Shown here in pieces: positions 30,603-40,084 of a DNA stretch of 64,000 nucleotides. The stretch's first letter is position 1, and every line of letters starts with the position of its first letter. Source of the DNA: Azolla caroliniana (lineage: Eukaryota; Polypodiophyta); assembly GCA_043228905.1 (NCBI GenBank), contig JBHGNT010000002.1, forward strand, positions 17,608,001-17,672,000, in the 5' to 3' direction. The notes beneath the pieces are model-generated. The model was given only the letters and a program-made list of their open reading frames with translations. It was not told where the DNA came from and made no database searches. Position numbers and translations under genes: made by a program.

Positions 30603-31255
30603 AAGTTGCCGACATCTTCACCAAGCCGCTCGGATCGGACAAGTTGCAGCACTTTACCGACATGCTTGGTGTTCAGCATCTTGACGGGCCACACTTGAGG
30701 GGGAGAACGGGCAGAGACACCAAAATGGGCAAAGGCAAAGAGACTGCCGATTGCGCCGGTGAGGGAAGAACAGAAGGCGGCAGAGTCAAGAAGGACAGAG
30801 TCGACTGAAGGAAGAAGGCCAAGACCCAGACATGGTCTGATGTGGTGAAGGTCTTGGAACCAAAAGACGAATCGGGAGCAACTGATTCAGACAAGAGCTG
30901 GAACAAATCGGAGACAGTCGATTCAGTTCAAAAGATAGATTCAGAAGAACCACATCAAATCAAGGCCAAGTAGACACGGATGCAGCGGAAGTCGATGCCA
31001 TCGAGGAGAAACCGACGGATCGATAAGTGCCGGAGTCATAGCAGCGAAGGAGCTGAGAGGGGCCTATTGAGCAGACATACTGACCGACAAGGTCGAGGCG
31101 CGCAGAACAAGAGGGGTCGCGGCAAACAAAACCGGACCGGACGAGGAGCGCGAGCAAGGCGAAGCGATGCCAGGAGAGGTCGGTTGGAAGAACTGGCTGC
31201 CACAGAGACTGACACTAAGATCCAACCTCAAGTTGAGCTTGAGGGGGAGTGTTGA
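30603..31255 (+). pseudogene. Copia 2 basic C-terminal tail
   Basis: After ADIFTKPLGSDKLQ the frame runs on for about 190 residues: acidic and Lys-rich, then RNRRIDKCRSHSSEGAERG and GRGKQNRTGRGARARRSDA, ending VELEGEC with TGA inside the LTR at 31253. Two nonsense codons interrupt it. It shows the same organisation as in copia 1 and 3. Confidence 0.8.
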
Positions 31256-31480
31256 GCGGCAAGCTCAACTGGAGACGGATCGGCTGAATAAGCCTCAGCC
31301 GGCAAACGAGACAGATCGGTAACCTGTGAGCAACCGAGCCGGCAAGCAACAGGGTCGGTGAGCTAGGGAGCCGGTTAGCCGGATCCAATCAATAACCGGA
31401 AGCCTAGTATTAGCGTAGACTACTAGGCAATTATAGTCTCATAATAAGTGTCAGATGCTCATGTGAGCATTGAAGTACGC
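31250..31480 (+). repeat. Copia 2 3' LTR, first part, with copy B target ACGC
   Basis: Starts TGTTGAGCGGCAAGCTCAAC. Ends GAAGTACGC at 31480, where copy B enters; ACGC at 31477-31480 is repeated at 38746-38749. Confidence 0.9.
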
Positions 31481-32261
31481 TGTCGGGATATTACGCAAAT
31501 GCGTGTGGAAACGAGGCGGGACCGCGGGGGTCTCGAACCAAAGAGCAAGCAAGGGAGGAGAAAGAGAGAGAACCGGCTACGCGGGACCGGGGATACGCAG
31601 GGACACGGCCCTCAGCACGGAGAACGCGACAGACACCGACACAGACAGATGCGAATGGCTAAATATGTATATTAACAAAATGGCTAGCACGACTACAACC
31701 CTCGATGGGCGCAGGTTGGTTACAACCGAACAGGCCGGCGAACAGATGCCGATGCCTGTTCGCTTCGACGCACAAAGGGGGGAAGCAGGCCGGAGGTGCT
31801 GCCGGAAGCACTCGGGCGTTCCTCGAAACAGCGCGAGCCTCCTCGGAACCCTGCACAGAAAGCTATGGAGCTCAGGAAGGAAGGAAACAGAGAGAGAAGC
31901 GTCCGGAAACGGTCCGACAGCACTTCGTCCTCTCTGCGCCCGATACCTCCAACAGCTCTTTCCTGCTCCTTTTATATGCCGTTGAGCAGGCCGTCGTGTC
32001 AGCTTTATTCCCTGTCCCTTTTGAACAGGGATCTCCTCTGTCCTTCACGCATCCGCGTAGTTACGCCGCCGACTCGTACAGTTCGCGCGCGTGACCGAAA
32101 AGACTGTTCGCGCGGTCTTTGTCTCCACTCGTGTTAGGGCCCGTTCCTCCGATTATCCCCCTAATTCGATTCTATGTACTACTTGGAGCGTGCGCGCGTG
32201 AAGAACCGGTTCCCACGCCTCGGTGCGCCGATTCCGCTTAGGGACGGTTTTCTTCACGACA
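31481..32261 (-). repeat. Copy B 3' LTR (781 bp)
   Basis: In plus view it starts TGTCGGGATATTACGC and ends CTTCACGACA. On the minus strand a TATAAAAGGA box lies near 31976-31967. No long CT run, unlike copy A; GAGAGAGA occurs only briefly near 31563-31570. Confidence 0.95.
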
Positions 32262-32278
32262 TCCGCCCCCACCTAACC

Positions 32279-32298
32279 GCGCATCCTCCGGTATGCGC
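32279..32298 (-). other. 3' hairpin before the polypurine tract, copy B
   Basis: Minus strand GCGCAT (32298-32293), loop ACCGGAGG, ATGCGC (32284-32279). GGTTAGGTGGGGGCGGA follows and the LTR starts at 32261. Confidence 0.7.
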
Positions 32299-32332
32299 CA
32301 AGAGAGTTGGGACGGAGAAAACCGGCCCGTCT

Positions 32333-35300
32333 TCATTCCTCGTTTTCGGATCGTTCGTCACTGCCGACTAGGAGAGCCGGGTCGGGCTCGTCGTCGTGTC
32401 GCTTCTTGAACGCTTTGATCCGCTTCCCTGCAACCGGTATCGCCATTCTCGTGCCGTCGAGTTCCGCCAGGTGATATGTCCCGTTGCCATTGGCGCTCCG
32501 TACCGCGTAAGGCCCAAACCACCTTCGTGCGAACTTCCGTGTAGCTCGGTGCTGGTTGTCGAGGCTGCTGTCGTAGACGAGCACCCAGTCACCTTCTTCG
32601 ATCTTCTTCGGTCGGAGCCGGTGCGTTCGATCGAACGTGGCTTTGTTCTTTGCCCTCGCCACCCGGAGCCTTTCCGTAGCCAGTTCCACGTCCTCCGGTC
32701 TCCGCTCGAGCTGTCGTATACGCGCGGCCAGCAACTCCTCCCGGCTCATCTCGTCCCTCCAGGCGACCGTTGCCCACGAGGAGATCGTCCGTTCCATCGG
32801 CATGACCGGCTTCTGGCCGAACATGAGCTCCGTCGGCATGTACCCGGTTACCGAACTGTGCGTGGTCCGGTCTGCCCACAAGGCATAAGGTAGCAGCCGC
32901 GGCCAGTTACCGACTTGGCCTCCGCACGCCCGAACCAACGCCTTGACGATCGGCCCGTGTCCGCGCTCCACCTTCCCATTCGCCTCCGGATTGTACGCAG
33001 TGGTGAGCGAGAGCTTAACTCCGAGCCGGTCGAACAGCTCCGCGGCTTCTTCGGTGTCCAACTCCCCTCGATCAGCCACGATCTTCCCGACGCACCCGTA
33101 CCGGCATATCACGTCCTCGATTAGGAACCGACATACGGCCGCGGTTGTTTTGTTCGGGAGGGCTCGGCCTTCCACCTGGTTCGTCAGATCCTCCCGTGCT
33201 AGGACCAGGTACCGCATCTGTCCTATCCCCATTGGCATCGTCACCAGATCTACCATCCATTTGAAGTGGATGGTCGGAGGGTACGTAGGGTGAAGCTCGT
33301 CCCGGTGTCGGACTATGGAGTGCATCTGACAGCTCTCGCAAGTTGTCACGAACCGATGCACGTCCTGGTACTGCCCCGGCCACCAATACTTCCCCTTCAG
33401 TTTCTCAAACGTAGCCCATGTTCCACGGTGTCCAGCCCAAGGGCTGTCGTGGTAGGCCGTCAGCAGCTCCTCCTGTTCTTCCTTCATCGCCACCACCCGG
33501 AGCGGAGCGCCGTCCCTCTTCTTCGGGTGCTTCCATAGATAGCCATCCCGGAGAAAGAACCGGTACGCTTTCTTCCGGATCCGGTTGGTCTCGTCCTTCG
33601 TCCATGACGCATCGGGCGTCATTGTCTTCAAAAACCCACCGATCTGCAGCCACTCCCCGTCGTACTTGCTCGCGTCGAAGTCGCTAAGCGCCGGAGTGCT
33701 TGTTCCGTCGGTTGTTACATACGCAGTCTCGAAGAAGTCCGCGCCGACCTCTTCGTCCTCCGAAACCATGCCGCCCTCGTCATCGAATCTCGCCCTTGAA
33801 AGCATGTCGGCCATGGCGTTGTCTTTCCCGGAAATGTGTCGTATTACCGGGTCTAGGGACTTGATGTACGCTATCCACCTGAGCATTGCCAGGTCCGGCG
33901 TCGCGCATCCGGAAACCATGCCGAGAATCGGCATGCAATCCGTCTCTATGACTACCTCCGTCCCGATCAGATAGTCCTTGTCGGCCTTCACCGCCGAGAC
34001 GATACCCCAGAGTTCGCGTTTAACCTGGGCGTATCCTCGTTGCCGTTCGCTGAGGACCTTCGCGCCGAATCGGATCGGAAACCGATTGCCGTTCTCGTCT
34101 TCTTGGTTGACGACCCACCCGATTCCGGTCGGACTCGTGTCAACCGTTATGTACACTGGGGTGCCCTTCCTGTAGGCGGCCTTTCGGAGCGCCGGTGCTG
34201 CCGAAAGAGCCTCCTTCAGCTTCCGGACCGACTCCGTGTGCTTGTCTAGCCATTCGAATCTTCGCCCCTTCCTCAATAACCCGTATAGCGGCTCCGCAAC
34301 GTGGGCGTAATGCGGGATCCATATGTGGTAGAATGCGCATGCCCCCAGGAATCTTCGTACTTCCGTGACCGAGCTGCAGTCGGGCTTCATCGCGGAGATG
34401 GCTTCTACCTTTGCCGGAGACGGTTTCCGGCCATATGGCCCACATAAGTGTCCGACCACCATGATTTCCGACTGCCCGAAGGCTGATTTCTCCCCCGAGA
34501 AGGTGAGCCTCGCATCCTCTAGCCTTTGCAGCACCTTCTCGCAGTCGTCGATGTGCGCCATCACGAATCGCCGGCATCCGTCCGGCCCGACCGTCTCGTC
34601 CTTCTCTTCTACCGGGCATCCCTTGATCGGGATGTCGTCTAGAAACGGCATGGTGATGTCCGGGATGCAGTCCCTCAGCACTTTGTTCATCGCATTCACC
34701 ATGTGGGCCACCGAGTTGGTCCCTCCTTGCGGCAGCGTACACATCCGCACTAGGCCGAGGGGAGTTCGCATCGTCGTAATGTCTCTGCTCTCCATGGCTA
34801 GCTGGAACTGGTCGTACCCTGAGTATAGATCACCGACCGAGTAAATCGACCTTCCGGCGAAGGCCTCCGCGAACTCGTCTATGGTCGGTCCGATCCCTGC
34901 GTTCCGAATGGTCACTCTGTTGACCGGCTGCAGGTCCTGAATGAAGCGTAATGACCCGTTTTTCTTTGGTACGGTAAACCATCGGTTTGAATACGGGGCG
35001 CTCGACGGCTCGAGAATGCCCATATCAACTTTCTGCTTCAACAGCTCCATCAACTTCGGGATGTGAGCTCTCGGAACCGGAATTGGCTTGAGATTCCACG
35101 GTACATGCGGTACCGTGAATATCACCATTGGCTCTACGATCGTCGGGTCTACGCACCCGATTTCCTCCGGTGAGAATGCGAAGGCTTTCCCGTGCCTTCC
35201 GAGCATTCTCCGAAACCGGTCTTCCTCCACCGGCAGTAGGAACCCGCCCCCACCGATCTTCAGCTCGCGGAGCGTCACGTTGGTGAAGGTGTGTCCTATG

Positions 35301-35797
35301 CCGGCCGGATCTCGTAAGCTGGGGTCCGATGCAACCCCTTTGATTCGGGATTCGCTGCCCTCCGGTAAGGGCGCCGCAACTGGCCTCACCTTCCGGTCCA
35401 CAGTCTTGTACTTGGTGCTAACTCGGGCCGTCCGTTCCGACTCGAGCCCTCGACCGAAGTCCGCGATGACTTCGTACATTTCTTCGGAACATACCGGTAT
35501 CGTCCGGTCTTCGATAAGGTCTTCCTCGACTACCTTCCCCAGCATTCCCAAGGTGTCGTCGACGGAGACTGCCTCCACGGCTCCGTCGATTCCCTCGTCA
35601 GGGCCGAGAACTCCGCACGCCCGAAGTCTCTCCTCCGTCTTTGTTTTCTCTCGTCCGGTGATGCCGACCATCGTACATGCTCCGCTGTCGGAGAAGCAAA
35701 ATTTCCTACCTATTGTACACGGCTTTATCGTACAGATGTGGGGTTTTTCCGGAGCATCCGGACTGTCGCGGCCCCACGCCTTGGCAGTCCTCTCTAA
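32333..35797 (-). CDS. pol: Copy B pol: reverse transcriptase, RNase H, integrase
   Basis: The frame is open from the codon after the frameshift heptamer (35797) to TGA at 32335-32333, 1154 residues; the first ATG is 42 codons in. Counted from that ATG: reverse transcriptase about 205-430 with DLYSGYDQF (Asp 281) and catalytic FLDD (343-346); RNase H with VDTSPTGIG (Asp 511) to DMLSR near 622; integrase finger H741, H748, C778, C781; DDE core D808, D867, E902, a D,D35E arrangement; and a C-terminal region ending KRIKAFKKRHDDEPDP. There is no chromodomain. It would copy element RNA into DNA and integrate it. Expression by -1 frameshifting is inferred. Confidence 0.95.
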   Translation of the reverse strand, partial: LERTAKAWGRDSPDAPEKPHICTIKPCTIGRKFCFSDSGACTMVGITGREKTKTEERLRACGVLGPDEGIDGAVEAVSVDDTLGMLGKVVEEDLIEDRTIPVCSEEMYEVIADFGRGLESERTARVSTKYKTVDRKVRPVAAPLPEGSESRIKGVASDPSLRDPAGIGHTFTNVTLRELKIGGGGFLLPVEEDRFRRMLGRHGKAFAFSPEEIGCVDPTIVEPMVIFTVPHVPWNLKPIPVPRAHIPKLMELLKQKVDMGILEPSSAPYSNRWFTVPKKNGSLRFIQDLQPVNRVTIRNAGIGPTIDEFAEAFAGRSIYSVGDLYSGYDQFQLAMESRDITTMRTPLGLVRMCTLPQGGTNSVAHMVNAMNKVLRDCIPDITMPFLDDIPIKGCPVEEKDETVGPDGCRRFVMAHIDDCEKVLQRLEDARLTFSGEKSAFGQSEIMVVGHLCGPYGRKPSPAKVEAISAMKPDCSSVTEVRRFLGACAFYHIWIPHYAHVAEPLYGLLRKGRRFEWLDKHTESVRKLKEALSAAPALRKAAYRKGTPVYITVDTSPTGIGWVVNQEDENGNRFPIRFGAKVLSERQRGYAQVKRELWGIVSAVKADKDYLIGTEVVIETDCMPILGMVSGCATPDLAMLRWIAYIKSLDPVIRHISGKDNAMADMLSRARFDDEGGMVSEDEEVGADFFETAYVTTDGTSTPALSDFDASKYDGEWLQIGGFLKTMTPDASWTKDETNRIRKKAYRFFLRDGYLWKHPKKRDGAPLRVVAMKEEQEELLTAYHDSPWAGHRGTWATFEKLKGKYWWPGQYQDVHRFVTTCESCQMHSIVRHRDELHPTYPPTIHFKWMVDLVTMPMGIGQMRYLVLAREDLTNQVEGRALPNKTTAAVCRFLIEDVICRYGCVGKIVADRGELDTEEAAELFDRLGVKLSLTTAYNPEANGKVERGHGPIVKALVRACGGQVGNWPRLLPYALWADRTTHSSVTGYMPTELMFGQKPVMPMERTISSWATVAWRDEMSREELLAARIRQLERRPEDVELATERLRVARAKNKATFDRTHRLRPKKIEEGDWVLVYDSSLDNQHRATRKFARRWFGPYAVRSANGNGTYHLAELDGTRMAIPVAGKRIKAFKKRHDDEPDPALLVGSDERSENEE

Positions 35798-35803
35798 AAA
35801 TCC
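35738..35803 (-). other. Putative -1 frameshift signal, copy B (heptamer plus pseudoknot)
   Basis: On the minus strand GGATTTT (35803-35797) is followed by TAG. Six-base spacer. Stem 1: GGACTG (35790-35785) with CAGTCC (35765-35760). Stem 2: loop GTGGGG (35777-35772) with CCCCAC (35743-35738). Compared with copy A, the third stem pair changed from G-C to A-T. Confidence 0.8.
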
Positions 35804-37920
35804 TCTCGGTTTTCGGAACCGAGGGAATCGCGGTTACGTTCGTGGTTCGGCCTTACCGTCAGAAACTGGACCGAATGGCGCCCGTCTTGGCTTTTGACCC
35901 TCGCGTAGGCCGAACCATTGTCCAGCACCTTGGTCTCCATCCGCGCCGCCGTGATGTACGGCTCTCCCAGTATGACCGGATGCGAAGACGTTTCCTGCAC
36001 GAAGAAGTGCTGGTCGATCTCGAAATCGCCGATCTTGACTCGCACATTCGGGCAGGCCCCGTGCAGCTCCTCGGTGGCGCGCGTTGCCGCCCTTATTTTC
36101 CACCCGTGCTTGGTGTTGATCGGCCATTTGCCCTTCTTATAGAAGTCCATGGACATCAAATTGATCTCCGATCCGTGGTCCACCAAAGCTATCACCGGTT
36201 CCCGGACATCGCCGATCTTCACCGGGGTTTCCGTGGTCGCTCGGGCCCAGTGTGGTCTCGAATAGTGGCTTTCCGCCCACTCGTCTCCCAGCGCCATGTC
36301 GTCTAGGTGCGTCGTCCGCACTTCCACCGGTCTTTCCGGTTCTGTCTCCGTCGACAGCCTCTTCCGTTTCACCAAGTCCACGATGGAGTCGTGGAACTCC
36401 TTCTTGGCGATTCCCAGCACCTCTCGTAACGACAGCTCCACCTTGCTGTCGAGGATCCGTTCCTCCAGGACCTTTCGTAAGTCCGTGGTCCTTTCTATCT
36501 CCGTCCCCAGACGGTACCCGCCCTTCTGGGGTTTATCTTGCGTGCCGGCCCCGCCGGCTTCGTCCCGTCGTGGCCCGGACCGGGTCTCGTATCGTTGTGA
36601 GGGCCCGGTCGTCCCGGGTCTCCCCACCCGCTTCTCTTCTATCAGAGCCTCGTAGTTCTGGCAAGCGGCTTCCACGAAGCCCGTCCTTTCCTCGACCGGG
36701 TCGCTCCACCCGGTCATCTCCCGTACCCGTTTCTCCGCACGGTCCGATTCCTCCCCTTTAAGCCTTGCACCGGCAAGGCCTTCCAGCATCGTCGGCCAGA
36801 ATCCGGCTTTGCTTTCCCTTCGGGCCTCGCCGCCCCCGACTCGAATGCCGGCCGACGCCGAGTAGTGGACGGTTTCCGCGTGTCGGGCCGCCGCCTCTTC
36901 CATCAACCTTTTCATACCACCTTTTCCGTCGTTTCGGCTCAGGGCCCTTCGGGTGTCGCTGGCATGCACCCGTCCTTCCCACAGGTACACCACCCTGTCC
37001 CTTAGCGCCTCCGCGAAGTCGCCGCAGTCCTTCCGAATGTGGCCGACTTCATCGCACCAGATGCACCTGTTTCCTGCTGCCGGCCGTCGGTCACGAGCCG
37101 GTTCGCCACCTTCCCTTCGGGCTTGCGCGATTTGGAGGTCCTTTACCGCCCTCGTCAATTCCTCCAACGCCGCTCCTCCGGTTGAGCCTCTGACTACGCC
37201 GGTCGAAGCCGAACCGGTTTCCAACCACTCTCCGGTCTCTTCCTTTCGCACCCGTGGTGCTGGTTCGAACTTCCTTGCTGCGACCGAGCCCGACCCGGTT
37301 ACCCCGTTATCCGCCCATTCTCGCCGTTTGTCGAAACGGCCACAGACTCTCTTGACAGCCGCCCAGTCGGCAGTGAGCCCGTCTTCGGTTTCCAGCAAGA
37401 GGCCCACTTGCTCCCGATCCCGCTCGTCGACCGACTTGACAAACAGCAAGACCCGGCTCGTGTCCAGGATGGTTCGGTCGAGCGCCGAAAGGCGCGCAAA
37501 GTTTTCCTCGAACTCCCGGAGGAGTGCCGAAGCGTTTCTTCCCTTCCCCGGGGACTCCACCCATTCCATGAACCTTCGCTTCGAAAGCCGGAGCGCGTCG
37601 TCCAGCCCGTATTTCTCTAGGAGCCGACCTTCGAACTCCTCCCAGGTACGGCTCTCCGCCCGCACCTCGAGCACCTCCGCATGGATGCTCGGCATTGCGA
37701 CTCGGGGAAATCCGGCAAGACGCCTTTCTTCCGGAATGTCCCGCATCAACATTTCTGCACCGTAGGACGCCAGATACTTCGTGGCATCCCTCCCATCGAA
37801 CCGGCCGATCGTGCCGACGACCGCCTCAATAGCTCTGTCGAGGGCACCGGTGCCCTCGCGCGCATTTACAATCCGATCCACGGCCGAAGCCATGGCCTCT
37901 GCAAGATCCGACCCCCTCAT
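35794..37920 (-). CDS. gag: Copy B gag-protease polyprotein, intact
   Basis: I chose ATG at 37920 (MRGSDLAEAMASAVDRIVN); the frame is open a little upstream but only through the primer site with no ATG. 708 residues: alpha-helical gag domain about 1-200, knuckle CIWCDEVGHIRKDC at 286-299, basic linker, then protease with VIALVDHGSEINLMS near 580 (D-H-G in the active-site loop) and HPVILGEPYI as the second retropepsin motif. It ends NREDF at TAG 35796-35794, right after the slippery heptamer. Gag would form particles and bind RNA; the protease would process it. Confidence 0.93.
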   Translation of the reverse strand: MRGSDLAEAMASAVDRIVNAREGTGALDRAIEAVVGTIGRFDGRDATKYLASYGAEMLMRDIPEERRLAGFPRVAMPSIHAEVLEVRAESRTWEEFEGRLLEKYGLDDALRLSKRRFMEWVESPGKGRNASALLREFEENFARLSALDRTILDTSRVLLFVKSVDERDREQVGLLLETEDGLTADWAAVKRVCGRFDKRREWADNGVTGSGSVAARKFEPAPRVRKEETGEWLETGSASTGVVRGSTGGAALEELTRAVKDLQIAQARREGGEPARDRRPAAGNRCIWCDEVGHIRKDCGDFAEALRDRVVYLWEGRVHASDTRRALSRNDGKGGMKRLMEEAAARHAETVHYSASAGIRVGGGEARRESKAGFWPTMLEGLAGARLKGEESDRAEKRVREMTGWSDPVEERTGFVEAACQNYEALIEEKRVGRPGTTGPSQRYETRSGPRRDEAGGAGTQDKPQKGGYRLGTEIERTTDLRKVLEERILDSKVELSLREVLGIAKKEFHDSIVDLVKRKRLSTETEPERPVEVRTTHLDDMALGDEWAESHYSRPHWARATTETPVKIGDVREPVIALVDHGSEINLMSMDFYKKGKWPINTKHGWKIRAATRATEELHGACPNVRVKIGDFEIDQHFFVQETSSHPVILGEPYITAARMETKVLDNGSAYARVKSQDGRHSVQFLTVRPNHERNRDSLGSENREDF

Positions 37921-37942
37921 CTTCTGCTCTTCTGCCGCCTCT

Positions 37943-37960
37943 TTCACGTCGGGTTCACCA
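37943..37960 (-). other. Copy B primer-binding site (tRNA-Trp)
   Basis: Minus strand TGGTGAACCCGACGTGAA, four bases inside the LTR end at 37965. 22 bases separate it from the gag ATG. Confidence 0.88.
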
Positions 37961-37964
37961 AAGA

Positions 37965-38745
37965 TGTCGGGATATTACGCAAATGCGTGTGGAAACGAGG
38001 CGGGACCGCGGGGGTCTCGAACCAAAGAGCAAGCAAGGGAGGAGAAAGAGAGAGAACCGGCTACGCGGGACCGGGGATACGCAGGGACACGGCCCTCAGC
38101 ACGGAGAACGCGACAGACACCGACACAGACAGATGCGAATGGCTAAATATGTATATTAACAAAATGGCTAGCACGACTACAACCCTCGATGGGCGCAGGT
38201 TGGTTACAACCGAACAGGCCGGCGAACAGATGCCAATGCCTGTTCGCTTCGACGCACAAAGGGGGGAAGCAGGCCGGAGGTGCTGCCGGAAGCACTCGGG
38301 CGTTCCTCGAAACAGCGCGAGCCTCCTCGGAACCCTGCACAGAAAGCTATGGAGCTCAGGAAGGAAGGAAACAGAGAGAGAAGCGTCCGGAAACGGTCCG
38401 ACAGCACTTCGTCCTCTCTGCGCCCGATACCTCCAACAGCTCTTTCCTGCTCCTTTTATATGCCGTTGAGCAGGCCGTCGTGTCAGCTTTATTCCCTGTC
38501 CCTTTTGAACAGGGATCTCCTCTGTCCTTCACGCATCCGCGTAGTTACGCCGCCGACTCGTACAGTTCGCGCGCGTGACCGAAAAGACTGTTCGCGCGGT
38601 CTTTGTCTCCACTCGTGTTAGGGCCCGTTCCTCCGATTATCCCCCTAATTCGATTCTATGTACTACTTGGAGCGTGCGCGCGTGAAGAACCGGTTCCCAC
38701 GCCTCGGTGCGCCGATTCCGCTTAGGGACGGTTTTCTTCACGACA
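37965..38745 (-). repeat. Copy B 5' LTR (781 bp)
   Basis: TATA box TATAAAAGGA on the minus strand at 38460-38451. Identical to 31481-32261 except at 38235. Confidence 0.95.
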
Positions 38746-38932
38746 ACGCGGTACTTCTGTCAGTCCCACGAGGACTTGTATAAATAATGCTACTGAGCAT
38801 AGTTGTATACACAGAGTGTTTTTATTGTTTTTGAAGATAGCCTTGAAGTTTTGCTCTCTTTGTCTCTCCCGTGTACTCTGTGTATTCCCTACCTTCTCTG
38901 TTTTCTAACGCTTCTGCAAGTAATCGTTTACA
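38746..38932 (+). repeat. Copy B right target duplication and copia 2 3' LTR, second part
   Basis: ACGC (38746-38749) then GGTACTTCTGTCAGTCCC to TTTACA at 38932. Matches 26144-26314 with a short extra CTCTTTGT segment. Confidence 0.9.
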
Positions 38933-40084
38933 GATTGTGACGAGCACAAGGAGGCGCTACGACGGGATCTTATCTACTATAAGGGAAATCCGATTCATTC
39001 GATGGATTCTCGGAAGGTACACCAACCAAACTTCCGGAAAGGCAGCATGAAGAAGGTCCTAGAGGAGAAGATCGCGGCGAAAGACAATTATGCGACAACC
39101 ACGGGAATATGTGTGGGGGAGTCATTTGCAACAAAGGCGTCTTTTTGGCCGGAAGTGTTAGAAATTTCGAAAAAAGCTGACCATGATGAAATCTGAAGCG
39201 CCGCGGAATGTATCCAGGAAGCTACGGGATGGGAGTGCATGCGCTATGTCAATTGCATGAAGTGTATGTGGATGAAAAACGACGGCGCACGGATGATGTG
39301 GCCGAACCATCAAAGACACCGGAAAGCTGGAACTCCGGAGGGAAGGGAAAAGAAAAGGCGAGTCCGGCATTCAAGCTCGCCTCGGACATCAAACAACAAA
39401 CGGACTTGAAAAAGGTGTTCGAAGAGAGAATCCTCGATAGCCGGGTAGAATTTCTGCTTCGGGAATTACTCGGAATAGCGAAGGAGTTCCACGATCTTCT
39501 TGTGGATCTCGTCAAGAGAAAAAGAGAAAGTACGGAGGAAAATGCTCCAAGGGTTAATGCAAATACCATCTTAATGAAATACCGAAGTGGAGGACGAAAT
39601 ACCGAACTCCCACTACACAAGGCCACACTGGGCACGTGCAACTACGGAGACTCTGGTCCGAATCGGCAACATCAAAGAGCCCGTGCTAGCATTGATTGAT
39701 CACGGATCGGAGATCAATTTGATGTCCAAGGAGTTTTACCGGAAGGGGAAGTGGCCTATAAACACTAACCATGGATGGAAGATCCGGGCAGCCACTAAAG
39801 CAATGGAAGATCTATTTGTGGCTTGTCTGGATGTGACGGTGAAGATCAGGGATGTTGAGATCCACCAAAAATTCTTCGTACAAGACGAGGTCTCACACTC
39901 CGTGATCCTCAAGCAACCCTTTATCACGGCATCACGGATGGAGACGAATGTGCTCGATAGAGGTGCGGATTTCGCACGAATTCGGAGCCAAAACGGAGCG
40001 AAATCTGTCCAATTCCTAACGGTGCCAGAAAATCATGAAAGGAACAAGAGAGGGCTCTTGTCCCAAACAAGAATGGATTTTTAG
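38933..40084 (+). pseudogene. Gyp2 gag-protease, part after copia 2
   Basis: Continues from the knuckle as DEHKEALRRDLIYYKGNPIH. A stop at 39194 and shifts near 39200 and 39580 break it. Protease in 39587-40084: PVLALIDHGSEINLMSKEFY (D-H-G again) and HSVILKQPFITASRMETNVL. Ends at TAG 40082-40084 after GGATTTT. Confidence 0.85.

Larger units (their letters stand above)
31481..38745 (-). mobile_element. Gypsy copy B, intact and young, minus strand
   Basis: Both LTRs are 781 bp (31481-32261 and 37965-38745) and I find one difference (31751 G, 38235 A). The target duplication ACGC is perfect. Gag-protease (708 codons) and pol (1154 codons in the -1 frame) have no stops or frameshifts. Primer site, frameshift signal, 3' hairpin and polypurine tract are all in place. 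It is the last insertion in this part of the nest and the only element in the window that looks capable of making a full set of proteins. Confidence 0.95.
18975..38932 (+). mobile_element. Copia 2, full-length Ty1/copia element with a gypsy in each LTR
   Basis: 5' LTR 18975-19175 plus 26144-26314, coding body 26419-31255, 3' LTR 31250-31480 plus 38750-38932. Copy A interrupts the 5' LTR and copy B the 3' LTR, 2 bp apart in equivalent positions. The coding body is homologous to copia 1 and copia 3 but the LTR is its own type. About a dozen nonsense codons, mostly C-to-T or G-to-A, disable it. Confidence 0.92.
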
